Shown: in pieces, positions 1-7,062 of the stretch
Layout of the letters: every line of letters begins with the position of its first letter
Position numbering within the stretch: position 1 is the first letter of the stretch
NCBI GenBank assembly: GCA_027296665.1
Contig: JAPUIV010000188.1
Coordinates: forward strand, 1 to 13,591
DNA from: Acidobacteriota bacterium
Lineage (GTDB): Bacteria > Acidobacteriota > Polarisedimenticolia > JAPUIV01
Direction: 5' to 3'
DNA length: 13,591 nt
Notes under the pieces: generated by a model
The model's input: the letters and a program-made list of their open reading frames with translations, nothing else
Database searches by the model: none
Told to the model about the DNA's origin: nothing
Position numbers and translations under genes: made by a program

Positions 1-28
1 TCAACGACCCTTGCACCATCCAGCCAAG

Positions 29-2710
29 TCAGACCAACTCCTCGTCGTTCAAATGGTTTTGAAGTTCGTTATCTGATACTCCTTTCTCCTTGAAGACGTT
101 TGCCAGATGTTCTCCCATCACCCGGCGGGCCGCTCCCAGGGTGGCCAAGGCTTGTTTCTGTAATTCTTGCTCGGCTTGCCGGGAGACCAGCCGGTTGAGG
201 AACAGGGAGAGGAGAAGAAGTGGAATGAGAGAACCGGCCAGGAAGGTCAGGAAGAGTTTACGGTAGTAGCTGCGGCCCAGATTTGAGAAAAACCGAAACC
301 GGGCCAGCTCCCTCCAGATCGATTTCCGGTTGGCCACCGCCAATCCGGGCAGGAACACCAGGGATGCAACCAGGAAATTCAGGATGAGAAAACGGATGAA
401 GGCGGCGCTATTGCCCAGTAGTCCCCGGGTCCGGTATCCGATGCTCCAGAGATGATTGCCATATGGGAAACTGAGGAGCCGGATGGAGTCATCCTCGGTC
501 CGTACCGTTTCCCAGATTGTTGTGTCTGTTGCAGACACGAAGAGGTGCTGGGCCCGGGAACTGGGAGGGGGCAACCCCTCCTGGGTGGCGAAACGGTTGT
601 GGCCTTCCCGATCGGTCACCCGGTTCACCAGCAACCCGTTCAGGAATCCGGGCAACCCGGAACCGGATGTGGTCAGGAAGCGGGGGGAAAGAACCATATG
701 GGACGAGAGAATGGGAATATTTTCCATCACGTTATGAATGTGAATCTCGGCGAATCCCACTTCCTTCCCATCGCAATGCAGGGGGCTTTGTGCGTGAATG
801 ATTCGCGCTCCCAGGACATCTTTCTCCCCGATTCCCCCATGGTCATGAGGATCGTCACTCGGTGGAATGCTTTTCTGGGTTGAAAGGCCCAACTCGAAGC
901 GATCGATCAACCGGCCGGAAGAGTCGAAAAGGGCGACCTGGGAGTCGTATCCGCGGACGGCCAGTTCGGTTCGGGACCAGATCTCGTATGCCAGGCCAAC
1001 GTTCGGTTCATCCGGAATGACCCGGCAAGGGAGGGAAGAACGGGAGATCTGGTCCCTGGCCTGCAAGATAGCTTGCCGCCTGAACTCTTCCTGTTCCAGG
1101 ATCTGGGAGCGCAGGGTGTTTTCCAGGAACCGCACCCTGGTCTGCCGGTATCCCTCCGCCAGGAGGGGGAAACTCAAGAGGGTCATCAGAACGCCAAGCA
1201 GGATAAGGGTCCCCGCGGGATACCTCCGGAGCCAATGCCAGGAACCCTTCGGTTCCGTGAAGATGGAAGACCAGATGGCCCGGATCAAGGTCAGGGCGGT
1301 CAGAGAGATCAGGGAGAGGGCCAGGATCAGGGCCAGGTGTCCCCATCCTATATGGAGAAGTTGAAGGCGCAGGAGATCCCAGTCGGTATGAAACGGCACC
1401 TGGAAACAGAAGCGTCCGGACAGATACAAGATCAAGAGGGTGCCCAGAATGGCAAGCGTCCACCGGAATCGCGCTACCCCTTTTTTCAGAATTCGGGAGG
1501 AGGAGGTGGACCGCCGTTGAAAATCGAGAATGAGCATTGCTTGCCCGAGGAAAGCGGCACTGGTGAGAAAAAGATCGATGGGAGACCGGAGCAACGGTTT
1601 CAAGGTCAGCGTGGCGTATCCCTGCGGCCCGAATAGCGATCCCGAGAAGATCCAGTCTGGGAGCTCCCAGAGAAGAAGGGAACCTCGAACCGCCCACAGA
1701 AGGAGAGAAAGGAAAAGAAGTCTCGCCCATGGGTGGCCCCTTCCCGGGGAGAGCGTGCCCGCCCGCCGTTCCCGGAGCTCTCGGAGAAACAGGCCGCAGA
1801 ACAGAAGGACCAGCACAACGGCGCCGGAGTTGTGAGCCAGGCGGCGGGCCCGGGCGGAGAGGGTGCCGGGGGCCGGAATCCCCCAGGAGACCAGGACCAG
1901 CCGTTTGCCTTCGGGAGAGGTGAGGAGGAATTCCTCCCCGGCAAGGGCGGGCTCATCCCTTTTGCCTTCAGTGATTTCCCGGGGCAGGTCTATCATGGAG
2001 GTTGTGGCCGGAAGGATCGGATTCGTTTTCAGGAAACGGAAGATCGCCGCGCCCGGATCGGGTTCGGCCGGATCCTGCAACACCACCTCCAGCAACAGGT
2101 GCAGGTCGGGGCGGGGCCCGGGGTACCGGGCCAGAAGCCTGGTGGTGGACCATCTCGTCTGGATCCGGTAATCCGGGGCCGGTTCCGCCAGGGGAAGATC
2201 GAAGGGATAGGCCGAACTGTTGCCGGCCCAGGCCACCAGCTCGTCCTCGATGTACAGGGCCAACCCGGTCCGGCCGGCCGGAAGAGAAAGAGAGTCGAGG
2301 AGTTTTTCCAGGAAATAATATCCCCGCTGTTCGGCCTCCACGGGGGTGATCGGTGTCGCGGAAAACTTTTCGCCGACCGTCTCGAGTCCCTCCAGCAACC
2401 GGGTCCAGGCCGATTCGATCCGGGCCCGATCCCGGGCCCGGATGCTGGCAATCCGGGCCGGCCGATCCCTTTCCAGGCGGTCTTCCACCCCATGGGAGTA
2501 AAGGGCCAGGAGAATGAGAACCGCGCTGGTCCCGAGGAGCCAGGCATGCACACGCCGGTGGCCTGGTGAAATCCATCCGAACCGATTCAACAAGAACAGG
2601 CTGGAGACGATGGCGAGGAGAAGGGAGGTGGAGGAGAGGCCGGGAAGGGAGATCCTCCGGAACAGGTCTCCGGCCGCCAGGAGAAGTAGGATCCAGATCA
2701 GTCCGCGCAT
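29..2710 (-). CDS. Large multi-membrane sensor-like protein, probably cut short by an in-frame TGA
   Basis: This is an 893-residue integral membrane protein that I cannot name. About eleven membrane segments are visible: residues 3-17, 28-45, 55-73, 296-313, 330-350, 376-396, 416-436, 452-478, 498-516, 768-793 and 818-839. They enclose two large loops, 74-295 and 517-767, likely periplasmic sensing domains. The C-terminal part (YYRKLFLTFLAGSLIPLLLL, then a helix and LNDEELV) resembles what precedes another sensor and kinase region in very large histidine kinases I recall from Acidobacteria-like genomes. No HAMP or kinase domain is present here. The frame stays open after the TGA to the window edge. 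I chose ATG 2710 because a membrane segment follows at once, AAAGGA lies just upstream, and a start at 2845 would overlap the neighbour. It lies 26 bases after the DUF4783-like gene, so one operon is likely. The gene is sure; the kinase link is inference. Confidence 0.75.
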   Translation of the reverse strand: MRGLIWILLLLAAGDLFRRISLPGLSSTSLLLAIVSSLFLLNRFGWISPGHRRVHAWLLGTSAVLILLALYSHGVEDRLERDRPARIASIRARDRARIESAWTRLLEGLETVGEKFSATPITPVEAEQRGYYFLEKLLDSLSLPAGRTGLALYIEDELVAWAGNSSAYPFDLPLAEPAPDYRIQTRWSTTRLLARYPGPRPDLHLLLEVVLQDPAEPDPGAAIFRFLKTNPILPATTSMIDLPREITEGKRDEPALAGEEFLLTSPEGKRLVLVSWGIPAPGTLSARARRLAHNSGAVVLVLLFCGLFLRELRERRAGTLSPGRGHPWARLLFLSLLLWAVRGSLLLWELPDWIFSGSLFGPQGYATLTLKPLLRSPIDLFLTSAAFLGQAMLILDFQRRSTSSSRILKKGVARFRWTLAILGTLLILYLSGRFCFQVPFHTDWDLLRLQLLHIGWGHLALILALSLISLTALTLIRAIWSSIFTEPKGSWHWLRRYPAGTLILLGVLMTLLSFPLLAEGYRQTRVRFLENTLRSQILEQEEFRRQAILQARDQISRSSLPCRVIPDEPNVGLAYEIWSRTELAVRGYDSQVALFDSSGRLIDRFELGLSTQKSIPPSDDPHDHGGIGEKDVLGARIIHAQSPLHCDGKEVGFAEIHIHNVMENIPILSSHMVLSPRFLTTSGSGLPGFLNGLLVNRVTDREGHNRFATQEGLPPPSSRAQHLFVSATDTTIWETVRTEDDSIRLLSFPYGNHLWSIGYRTRGLLGNSAAFIRFLILNFLVASLVFLPGLAVANRKSIWRELARFRFFSNLGRSYYRKLFLTFLAGSLIPLLLLSLFLNRLVSRQAEQELQKQALATLGAARRVMGEHLANVFKEKGVSDNELQNHLNDEELV

Positions 2711-2736
2711 CGATCCTTTGAAGATTGCGGTTTCGA

Positions 2737-3195
2737 TCAGGGCAGAACGCGAATCTCGGTCAGCACCTTGCGTTTCCCCTCCGAGGTGAAACGGAACTGA
2801 AGAGTGATTGTGCGGGGTTTCTGTTTCCCCTCCTGATAGGTCCATGTCGCGATCCGGCTCGTCGGATCCAGGCCCGAATGTGAAGCGGCAGGAAGGAATT
2901 TAAATTTGAGAGGTTTCCGGTTGGAGAAGAAACGATCCAGAAGAAAATAGAGTTGATCGGGGCTCACGTATTTCTCCGGTATTTCGGTTCCCGTCAGAGC
3001 GAGATGAATCCTGGAATTGGGCGAACAGATGTCCACCAACGGTTTGGAGCTCCCGCGGCGGAAGGCAATACTGATCTTACCCAGAATGGCATCGAAGGAT
3101 GAGTCCCGATCATTGGACGGGGACGAGACGGAGATGTTGGAACCGGCCGGGAACAGGCAAAAGAGCAGGACGGCGGCCAAGAAGAACTTCCTCAC
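2737..3195 (-). CDS. Small secreted DUF4783-like protein
   Basis: The 152-residue product starts with a signal peptide (MRKFFLAAVLLFCLFPAGS), so it is exported. The mature part looks like a small alpha+beta fold. A segment near residues 36-60 has the pattern 'AFRRGSSKPLVDI', followed by a polar beta region, 'QLYFLLDRFF' near 81-90, and paired strands (TWTYQEG, TLQFRF, LTEIRVLP) at the end. This order recalls the DUF4783 family (NTF2-like, function unknown); the match is from memory. The start is GTG: no ATG in frame keeps the signal peptide. An extended -10 sits six bases upstream, so the mRNA may be nearly leaderless. It is the first gene of a leftward pair with the sensor-like gene, so it could work with that envelope protein, but nothing shows how. 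Confidence 0.7.
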   Translation of the reverse strand: MRKFFLAAVLLFCLFPAGSNISVSSPSNDRDSSFDAILGKISIAFRRGSSKPLVDICSPNSRIHLALTGTEIPEKYVSPDQLYFLLDRFFSNRKPLKFKFLPAASHSGLDPTSRIATWTYQEGKQKPRTITLQFRFTSEGKRKVLTEIRVLP

Positions 3196-3201
3196 CTCTT
3201 G

Positions 3202-3210
3202 AATATAACA
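3202..3210 (-). promoter_or_regulatory. Extended -10 promoter for the leftward pair
   Basis: Read on the minus strand this is TGT TATATT, an extended -10 (TGn plus a 5/6 match to TATAAT). No good -35 is visible 16-18 bases upstream, as is common for extended -10 promoters. Transcription would begin about at the GTG start at 3195, which would make the message leaderless. Prediction only. Confidence 0.4.
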
Positions 3211-3254
3211 GATCCAATCCGGGGAGTCTGCCCCGTGCTAAGATTCCCTTGCCC

Positions 3255-5534
3255 ATGAGAATCCCCCCGGGAAAAACCGGTATCCCCGCATGGAGAAGCT
3301 TGTCAATCGGCCTGTTACTGGTTGTCGCTTCGGTTTTCCCCGCAGTCTCAGATTCAGGATTTTCGGCCGAGCGCGCTGCCGAACATGTGCGGGTACTTGC
3401 CGTGGAGATCGGTCCCCGGAAGACGGGAACCGATGGCGCCCGCCGGGCGGTGGAATATATCCAATCCGAGTTCGAAACGATCGGCCTGCAGGTTGATCTG
3501 CAGCGGGTCGAGTCGGTCACTTTACAGCCCGGGGTGGAGGTGGTCGCTCGCACGGTTAATGTTTTGGGCCGGTTGCAAGGAAGCCGTCCAGGCACAATCC
3601 TCATCGGGGCCCATTTTGACAGCCGGAATCGCATGGTTCCCGGGGCGTTGGATGATGCCTCCGGTGTTGCCGTTATTCTCGAACTCGCCCGGGTCCTGGC
3701 CGCACGTCCCCCGGCCGGAACCCTTCTTTTCGCCCTGTTCGGGGGGGAGGAGGAGGGCTGCATCGGGTCAAAACATTTCGCCGACTCCGCCGATCTTGCC
3801 GATTTCCGGCTGGTCGTAACATTGGACCCGGTCGGCCGGGGGAAATTGTTCCTCGCTCCGTTCCCCGACCCCCCCGCTCTGGGATGGAATCTGGCGCTTC
3901 GCAGGATTGCCAAGCGGCTGGGAGCCGACCGCTATCTGTTCGACCCCCTTTACGTCCTGGCACCCAGGTTCCTCAGGGTGCCATTCAATGCAGATCACGC
4001 GCCTTTCCTGGATCATGGTGTGCCCGCCCTGAACCTCACCAGTCAATTCGACTTGTGGGAGTACCACACTCGATTCGATCGAATTGACCGGGTTGAGCCG
4101 GAGACATTGGCCGCGGCGGGAAACGCGGTCCTGGCCCTGATTGCGGAATCAGAATCAGGGACTCTCCATCCGCGGCCTGATCCGCATTATCTCCTATTGC
4201 GCTTCCCGGGGTATCTGTGGTTTCTCTCAGGCCGTCTTCTCCAAACCCTCACCGCAGTGGCGATCCTGGTCGTTCTCCTTCTGGGAGCCGGACAAATACG
4301 GAAGGTCCGGATCGGGCATTTCGCCGGACTGATGATCCGGTGCGCCATCTCGGTCAGTTTCGTCCTGGCAATCGCCCTCTCCGGGCTGTTCCTGACCGAG
4401 TATCTCGCCGAACTGGGAACCGGGTTCCGCTTCCCCTGGTTCTCCCGCCAGGGAATCTCGCTGGCCATGGCTTCCGCCCTGGCGGCGATCACCACGTGGG
4501 TTGCCATCCGGCTCTTTCGCCGGATTCAACCGGTGGTGGATATGGGGCCCTACCTGGCGGCCGCCTGTCTATTTCTCATGGCCGAATGCGCCATTTTCCT
4601 CGCCCTGAGGTTGCCGGAGATAGCCTTCCTGTTCGCTCCACCCCTTCTGGCCATCGGGGTGAGCAGTCGTCTGCAGGGGACCTGGTTCCGGCTCCTGATC
4701 GTGGGTCTCGGGTTCTCGCATTTGCCGGGATTGGTCGCCCCTGAAAGTTACCGGATGGCAATTCGTTTCGCAGGGCTGGAACTGTCCCCGCTGGCCGGAT
4801 TCGCGGTCCTGATGCTGATGATCCTGCCTCTCGGTCTTTTCCTGTCCGGTCTTTCCTGTCACCGCGATTGGATGAGAGGAAGATTCTGGACAGGTATCAC
4901 CCATACCAACACGCTTCTTGCCTGTGTCGTGATCCTTCTCGCCTGCTGGGGCGCGTGGTACCAGAGGTCGAGTTATGATGATCGACATCGCCGGACGGTC
5001 CGGGTTCGGGAGGTGGTCGATGAGGAAAGTTCCCGGGCCTATGTCGAGATCTCCTCCCAGGAGAATCTGCGGGGAATTCATTTATCCGGTGTCCTCGATG
5101 AGGAAATCGATCTGGGAAAACGCCGGTGGAGAAGGTCAATCGAGGAACCACCCGCTCTTCTCCGTCTGTCATTCATCGAGGAATCGGAGGAGGAGGCGAT
5201 CCGAACAGTTCGGCTGGTGGTGGATCTGGATCGTCCCGCCAACCGCATCCGGGTCAGGTTCCGGAGCCCGGGAGGATTCCTCATGCCCAGGGAAGGGAGG
5301 GAAGATGGGGAAGAATCGGATTGGGATGAAGTCACGGTTCCCGAGTGGAGGTATGTATTCGGATTGTCCCGGCTGGAGGAGCGTTACCAGTTGTGGCCGG
5401 TCTCTCCGATCGGCCCCCTGACGGTCGAGGTCGAGGCAAGCTTCGAGGAAGACCTTTTCGGCCTGGAGTTCCAGGCTCCCCATACGGTGTTTTATCACCG
5501 GAATCTCGTCCGGGCGGTTCGCGCCCTTCGTTGA
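3255..5534 (+). CDS. M28-family zinc aminopeptidase fused to a multi-membrane domain
   Basis: The product has 759 residues. It opens with a signal or anchor segment (residues 15-32), then an M28 peptidase domain (about 35-300). All five expected two-zinc ligands and the catalytic base are visible: H120 (GAHFDSR), D133 (GALDDASG), catalytic E165 and ligand E166 (FGGEEEG), D191 (TLDPVG) and H248 (NADHAPF). The late EYHTRFD motif is typical of the family. About eight membrane segments follow between 328 and 572, then a charged soluble domain (573-759) probably rich in beta strands. This order recalls the eukaryotic ER metallopeptidase FXNA/ERMP1. It should cleave N-terminal residues from peptides outside the cytoplasm; the substrate is unknown. 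ATG 3255 was chosen because the signal segment begins there; the longer frame upstream is proline- and arginine-rich and lies antisense to the neighbour. There is no Shine-Dalgarno, but a -10-like TAAGAT (3239-3244) ends ten bases before the ATG. Confidence 0.9.
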   Translation: MRIPPGKTGIPAWRSLSIGLLLVVASVFPAVSDSGFSAERAAEHVRVLAVEIGPRKTGTDGARRAVEYIQSEFETIGLQVDLQRVESVTLQPGVEVVARTVNVLGRLQGSRPGTILIGAHFDSRNRMVPGALDDASGVAVILELARVLAARPPAGTLLFALFGGEEEGCIGSKHFADSADLADFRLVVTLDPVGRGKLFLAPFPDPPALGWNLALRRIAKRLGADRYLFDPLYVLAPRFLRVPFNADHAPFLDHGVPALNLTSQFDLWEYHTRFDRIDRVEPETLAAAGNAVLALIAESESGTLHPRPDPHYLLLRFPGYLWFLSGRLLQTLTAVAILVVLLLGAGQIRKVRIGHFAGLMIRCAISVSFVLAIALSGLFLTEYLAELGTGFRFPWFSRQGISLAMASALAAITTWVAIRLFRRIQPVVDMGPYLAAACLFLMAECAIFLALRLPEIAFLFAPPLLAIGVSSRLQGTWFRLLIVGLGFSHLPGLVAPESYRMAIRFAGLELSPLAGFAVLMLMILPLGLFLSGLSCHRDWMRGRFWTGITHTNTLLACVVILLACWGAWYQRSSYDDRHRRTVRVREVVDEESSRAYVEISSQENLRGIHLSGVLDEEIDLGKRRWRRSIEEPPALLRLSFIEESEEEAIRTVRLVVDLDRPANRIRVRFRSPGGFLMPREGREDGEESDWDEVTVPEWRYVFGLSRLEERYQLWPVSPIGPLTVEVEASFEEDLFGLEFQAPHTVFYHRNLVRAVRALR

Positions 5535-5559
5535 CCGGGATGGCAAACCTTGTTAAAGT
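5531..5559 (+). promoter_or_regulatory. Sigma70-like promoter for tusA
   Basis: TTGACC (5531-5536, 5/6 to the -35 consensus), 17 bases, then TAAAGT (5554-5559, 4/6 to the -10). It overlaps the stop codon of the peptidase gene. The start of transcription would fall near 5566, only about three bases before ATG 5569 and nine before ATG 5575. Confidence 0.45.
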
Positions 5560-5568
5560 GTAGGGTTC

Positions 5569-5877
5569 ATGAGCATGAAACCAGGGCAAGAGGAGGAAAT
5601 CATCCTCAACAGTGCCGACAGGCGGATCGATACGATGGGCCTGTATTGCCCGATCCCGATCATCCGCACGGCCGCAGTGATGAGGAAGATGAAACGGGGG
5701 GAGACCCTCGAGGTCATCTCCAGTGACCGGGTTATTCTCGTTGACATGCCTGCCTGGTGCCGGTCGACCGGGAACGGCTATCTGGGCTCCAGGAACGACG
5801 GCGAGAGGGAATTCCATCTGTTCGTGCGGAAGGGGTTGGGATCCGGCACTGCCGGTGAGAAAAGGAATCGGAAATGA
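5569..5877 (+). CDS. tusA: TusA-family sulfur carrier protein
   Basis: This is a 102-residue cytoplasmic protein of the TusA/SirA family. The signature GLYCPIPIIRT places the persulfide-carrying cysteine at C27 in the CPxP motif, and the second family motif, PAWCRSTGNGYLG, is present. TusA proteins take sulfur from a cysteine desulfurase as a persulfide and hand it to tRNA-thiolating or other sulfur-using enzymes. The stop overlaps the next start (ATGA at 5874-5877), so it is translationally coupled to a PP-loop ATPase, its probable acceptor. There are two candidate starts: ATG 5569, and ATG 5575, which has the better spacing (nine bases) from AGGG at 5562-5565. The short tail (about residues 86-102, polar and basic) is probably disordered. 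I use the symbol for the family; the partner differs from MnmA of the E. coli pathway. Confidence 0.88.
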   Translation: MSMKPGQEEEIILNSADRRIDTMGLYCPIPIIRTAAVMRKMKRGETLEVISSDRVILVDMPAWCRSTGNGYLGSRNDGEREFHLFVRKGLGSGTAGEKRNRK

Positions 5878-6950
5878 CAAACCAGAACCCGCCAGCAAGG
5901 ATCAGGGATCGGTCGGAGATCAAGGCGATTGGCCTGCTTTCGGGCGGACTCGACAGCACCCTGGCCGCAAAGCTGCTTCTCGACCAGGGATTGACCGTGA
6001 TTGGCCTGAATTATTCAACCGGGTTCTGTATGAACAACTTCCGGCGGGCCCTGGATCGGCCCGATCAGGCGAGCCACCGGGTCCGGAACGAGGCGTTGCG
6101 GGCCGGATCCGACCTCCAGTTTCCGGTGGAGATCATTGATGTTGCCGACGAGTACATCGGCATGGTGATGAACCCGAAGCACGGATATGGTTCGCGCATG
6201 AACCCCTGCATCGACTGTCGGATCTTCATGCTGGACAAAGCGAAGCAGTACATGAAGGAAGTGGGCGGCCATTTTCTTTTCACCGGAGAGGTTGTCGCCC
6301 AGCGGCCGATGTCCCAGCACCGCCCCACCCTGCGAATGATCGAGAAGGAGACGGACCTCGATGGTTTACTTCTGCGCCCCCTGTCGGCCCAGGTTCTTCC
6401 CGAAACCATTCCTGAAAAGCGCGGCTGGGTCGATCGGAATGGCCTGCTGGGGATCCACGGCCGCGGGCGGAAGGTCCAGATTGCCCTGGCGGAAGCGTAC
6501 GGTATCAAGGAGTACCCCCAGCCCTCGGGCGGATGCTGCCATCTGACCGATGAAACCTTTTCCCGGCGGTTCCGCGACCGGATCGCCTTTCTCAACGGGG
6601 ATCAGATCAAAAGTGAGGATCTGGTTCTTTTGAAGGTGGGGCGCCATTTCCGCCTCGACGATGGTTGCAAGGCGATCCTCGGCCGGGATGAAGTGGAGAA
6701 CCGATTCATGGCTGGCTTTCGCAACCGGTACTGGACCCTGGAGGCGGTCGAGGCGGGGAGCCCAGTGACTCTTCTGGAGGGGAAGGTGACCGATCCCCTG
6801 GTGGAACTGGCCGCTGCCATGACCGCCAGGTATAGCTCCCATCGGGACCGGGAAGGGGTCGAGATCCTCTGCCGGCACCCGGACGGTTCCGAACGGATCG
6901 TTTTTTCGAGCCCGATGGCGGAGATGGAGCTAGAACGATACCGGATTTGA
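5874..6950 (+). CDS. PP-loop ATPase, probable tRNA thiolation enzyme with NFACT-R-like C-terminus
   Basis: The 358-residue protein belongs to the adenine-hydrolase-like PP-loop enzymes related to MnmA and ThiI. The ATP-binding motif SGGLDS is at residues 23-28. Further features are a cysteine at C52, NPCIDC (C112 and C115), TGEVVAQRPMSQ (137-148), LLLRPLSAQVLP (165-176) and PSGGCC (C221, C222). From about 235 to the end, with VGRHFRLDDG and repeated short beta units, it recalls the NFACT-R-like domain I remember fused to such enzymes. There is no THUMP or rhodanese domain, so it is not a classical ThiI. The family activates a tRNA uridine with ATP and inserts sulfur. Here sulfur should come from TusA, encoded just before with a four-base overlap. 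The C-x2-C plus distal Cys resembles iron-sulfur-dependent thiolases. Target base and tRNA are unknown. Confidence 0.82.
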   Translation: MTNQNPPARIRDRSEIKAIGLLSGGLDSTLAAKLLLDQGLTVIGLNYSTGFCMNNFRRALDRPDQASHRVRNEALRAGSDLQFPVEIIDVADEYIGMVMNPKHGYGSRMNPCIDCRIFMLDKAKQYMKEVGGHFLFTGEVVAQRPMSQHRPTLRMIEKETDLDGLLLRPLSAQVLPETIPEKRGWVDRNGLLGIHGRGRKVQIALAEAYGIKEYPQPSGGCCHLTDETFSRRFRDRIAFLNGDQIKSEDLVLLKVGRHFRLDDGCKAILGRDEVENRFMAGFRNRYWTLEAVEAGSPVTLLEGKVTDPLVELAAAMTARYSSHRDREGVEILCRHPDGSERIVFSSPMAEMELERYRI

Positions 6951-6960
6951 CGGGGGAACC

Positions 6961-7035
6961 GGGCCGTTAACTCAGCGGGAGAGTGCTACCTTCACACGGT
7001 AGAAGTCACAGGTTCAAATCCTGTACGGCCCACCA
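6961..7035 (+). tRNA. tRNA-Val (anticodon CAC)
   Basis: A full cloverleaf can be drawn. The acceptor stem GGGCCGT/ACGGCCC pairs at all seven positions. The D arm is ACTC-AGCGGGA-GAGT. The anticodon stem CTACC/GGTAG holds the loop TTCACAC, giving anticodon CAC at 6993-6995. The T arm is ACAGG-TTCAAAT-CCTGT, and the CCA end is encoded (7033-7035). It reads GUG codons. Position 8 is T, the site of 4-thiouridine in many bacteria. It begins ten bases after the stop of the PP-loop gene on the same strand, which leaves no room for a separate upstream promoter outside that gene. Confidence 0.97.
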
Positions 7036-7062
7036 GGTCAACCCGCAAATCAGGAGTTCTTG

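Noticed and set aside
1..31. Reassignment of TGA to Trp in this organism
   Set aside because: Several intact genes here end in TGA at the expected family length (queG, tusA, the methyltransferase, the PP-loop gene), so TGA is a normal stop.
1733..2569. 278-codon rightward frame
   Set aside because: It is Gly/Pro/Arg-rich with no domain and lies wholly antisense to the membrane protein; it is a by-product of high GC content.
2711..2845. Longer start for the sensor-like protein at ATG 2845
   Set aside because: The extra 45 residues overlap the end of the upstream gene, are polar and unlike the rest, and ATG 2710 has AAAGGA upstream and is followed at once by a membrane segment.
3221..3235. 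GGGG-AGTCTG-CCCC inverted repeat in the divergent promoter region, as an operator
   Set aside because: The stem is only four bases and expected by chance at this GC content; no second copy is seen.
3099..3254. Longer start for the M28 peptidase at ATG 3099
   Set aside because: The added residues are Arg/Pro-rich, run antisense to the secreted DUF4783-like gene, and would bury the signal peptide.
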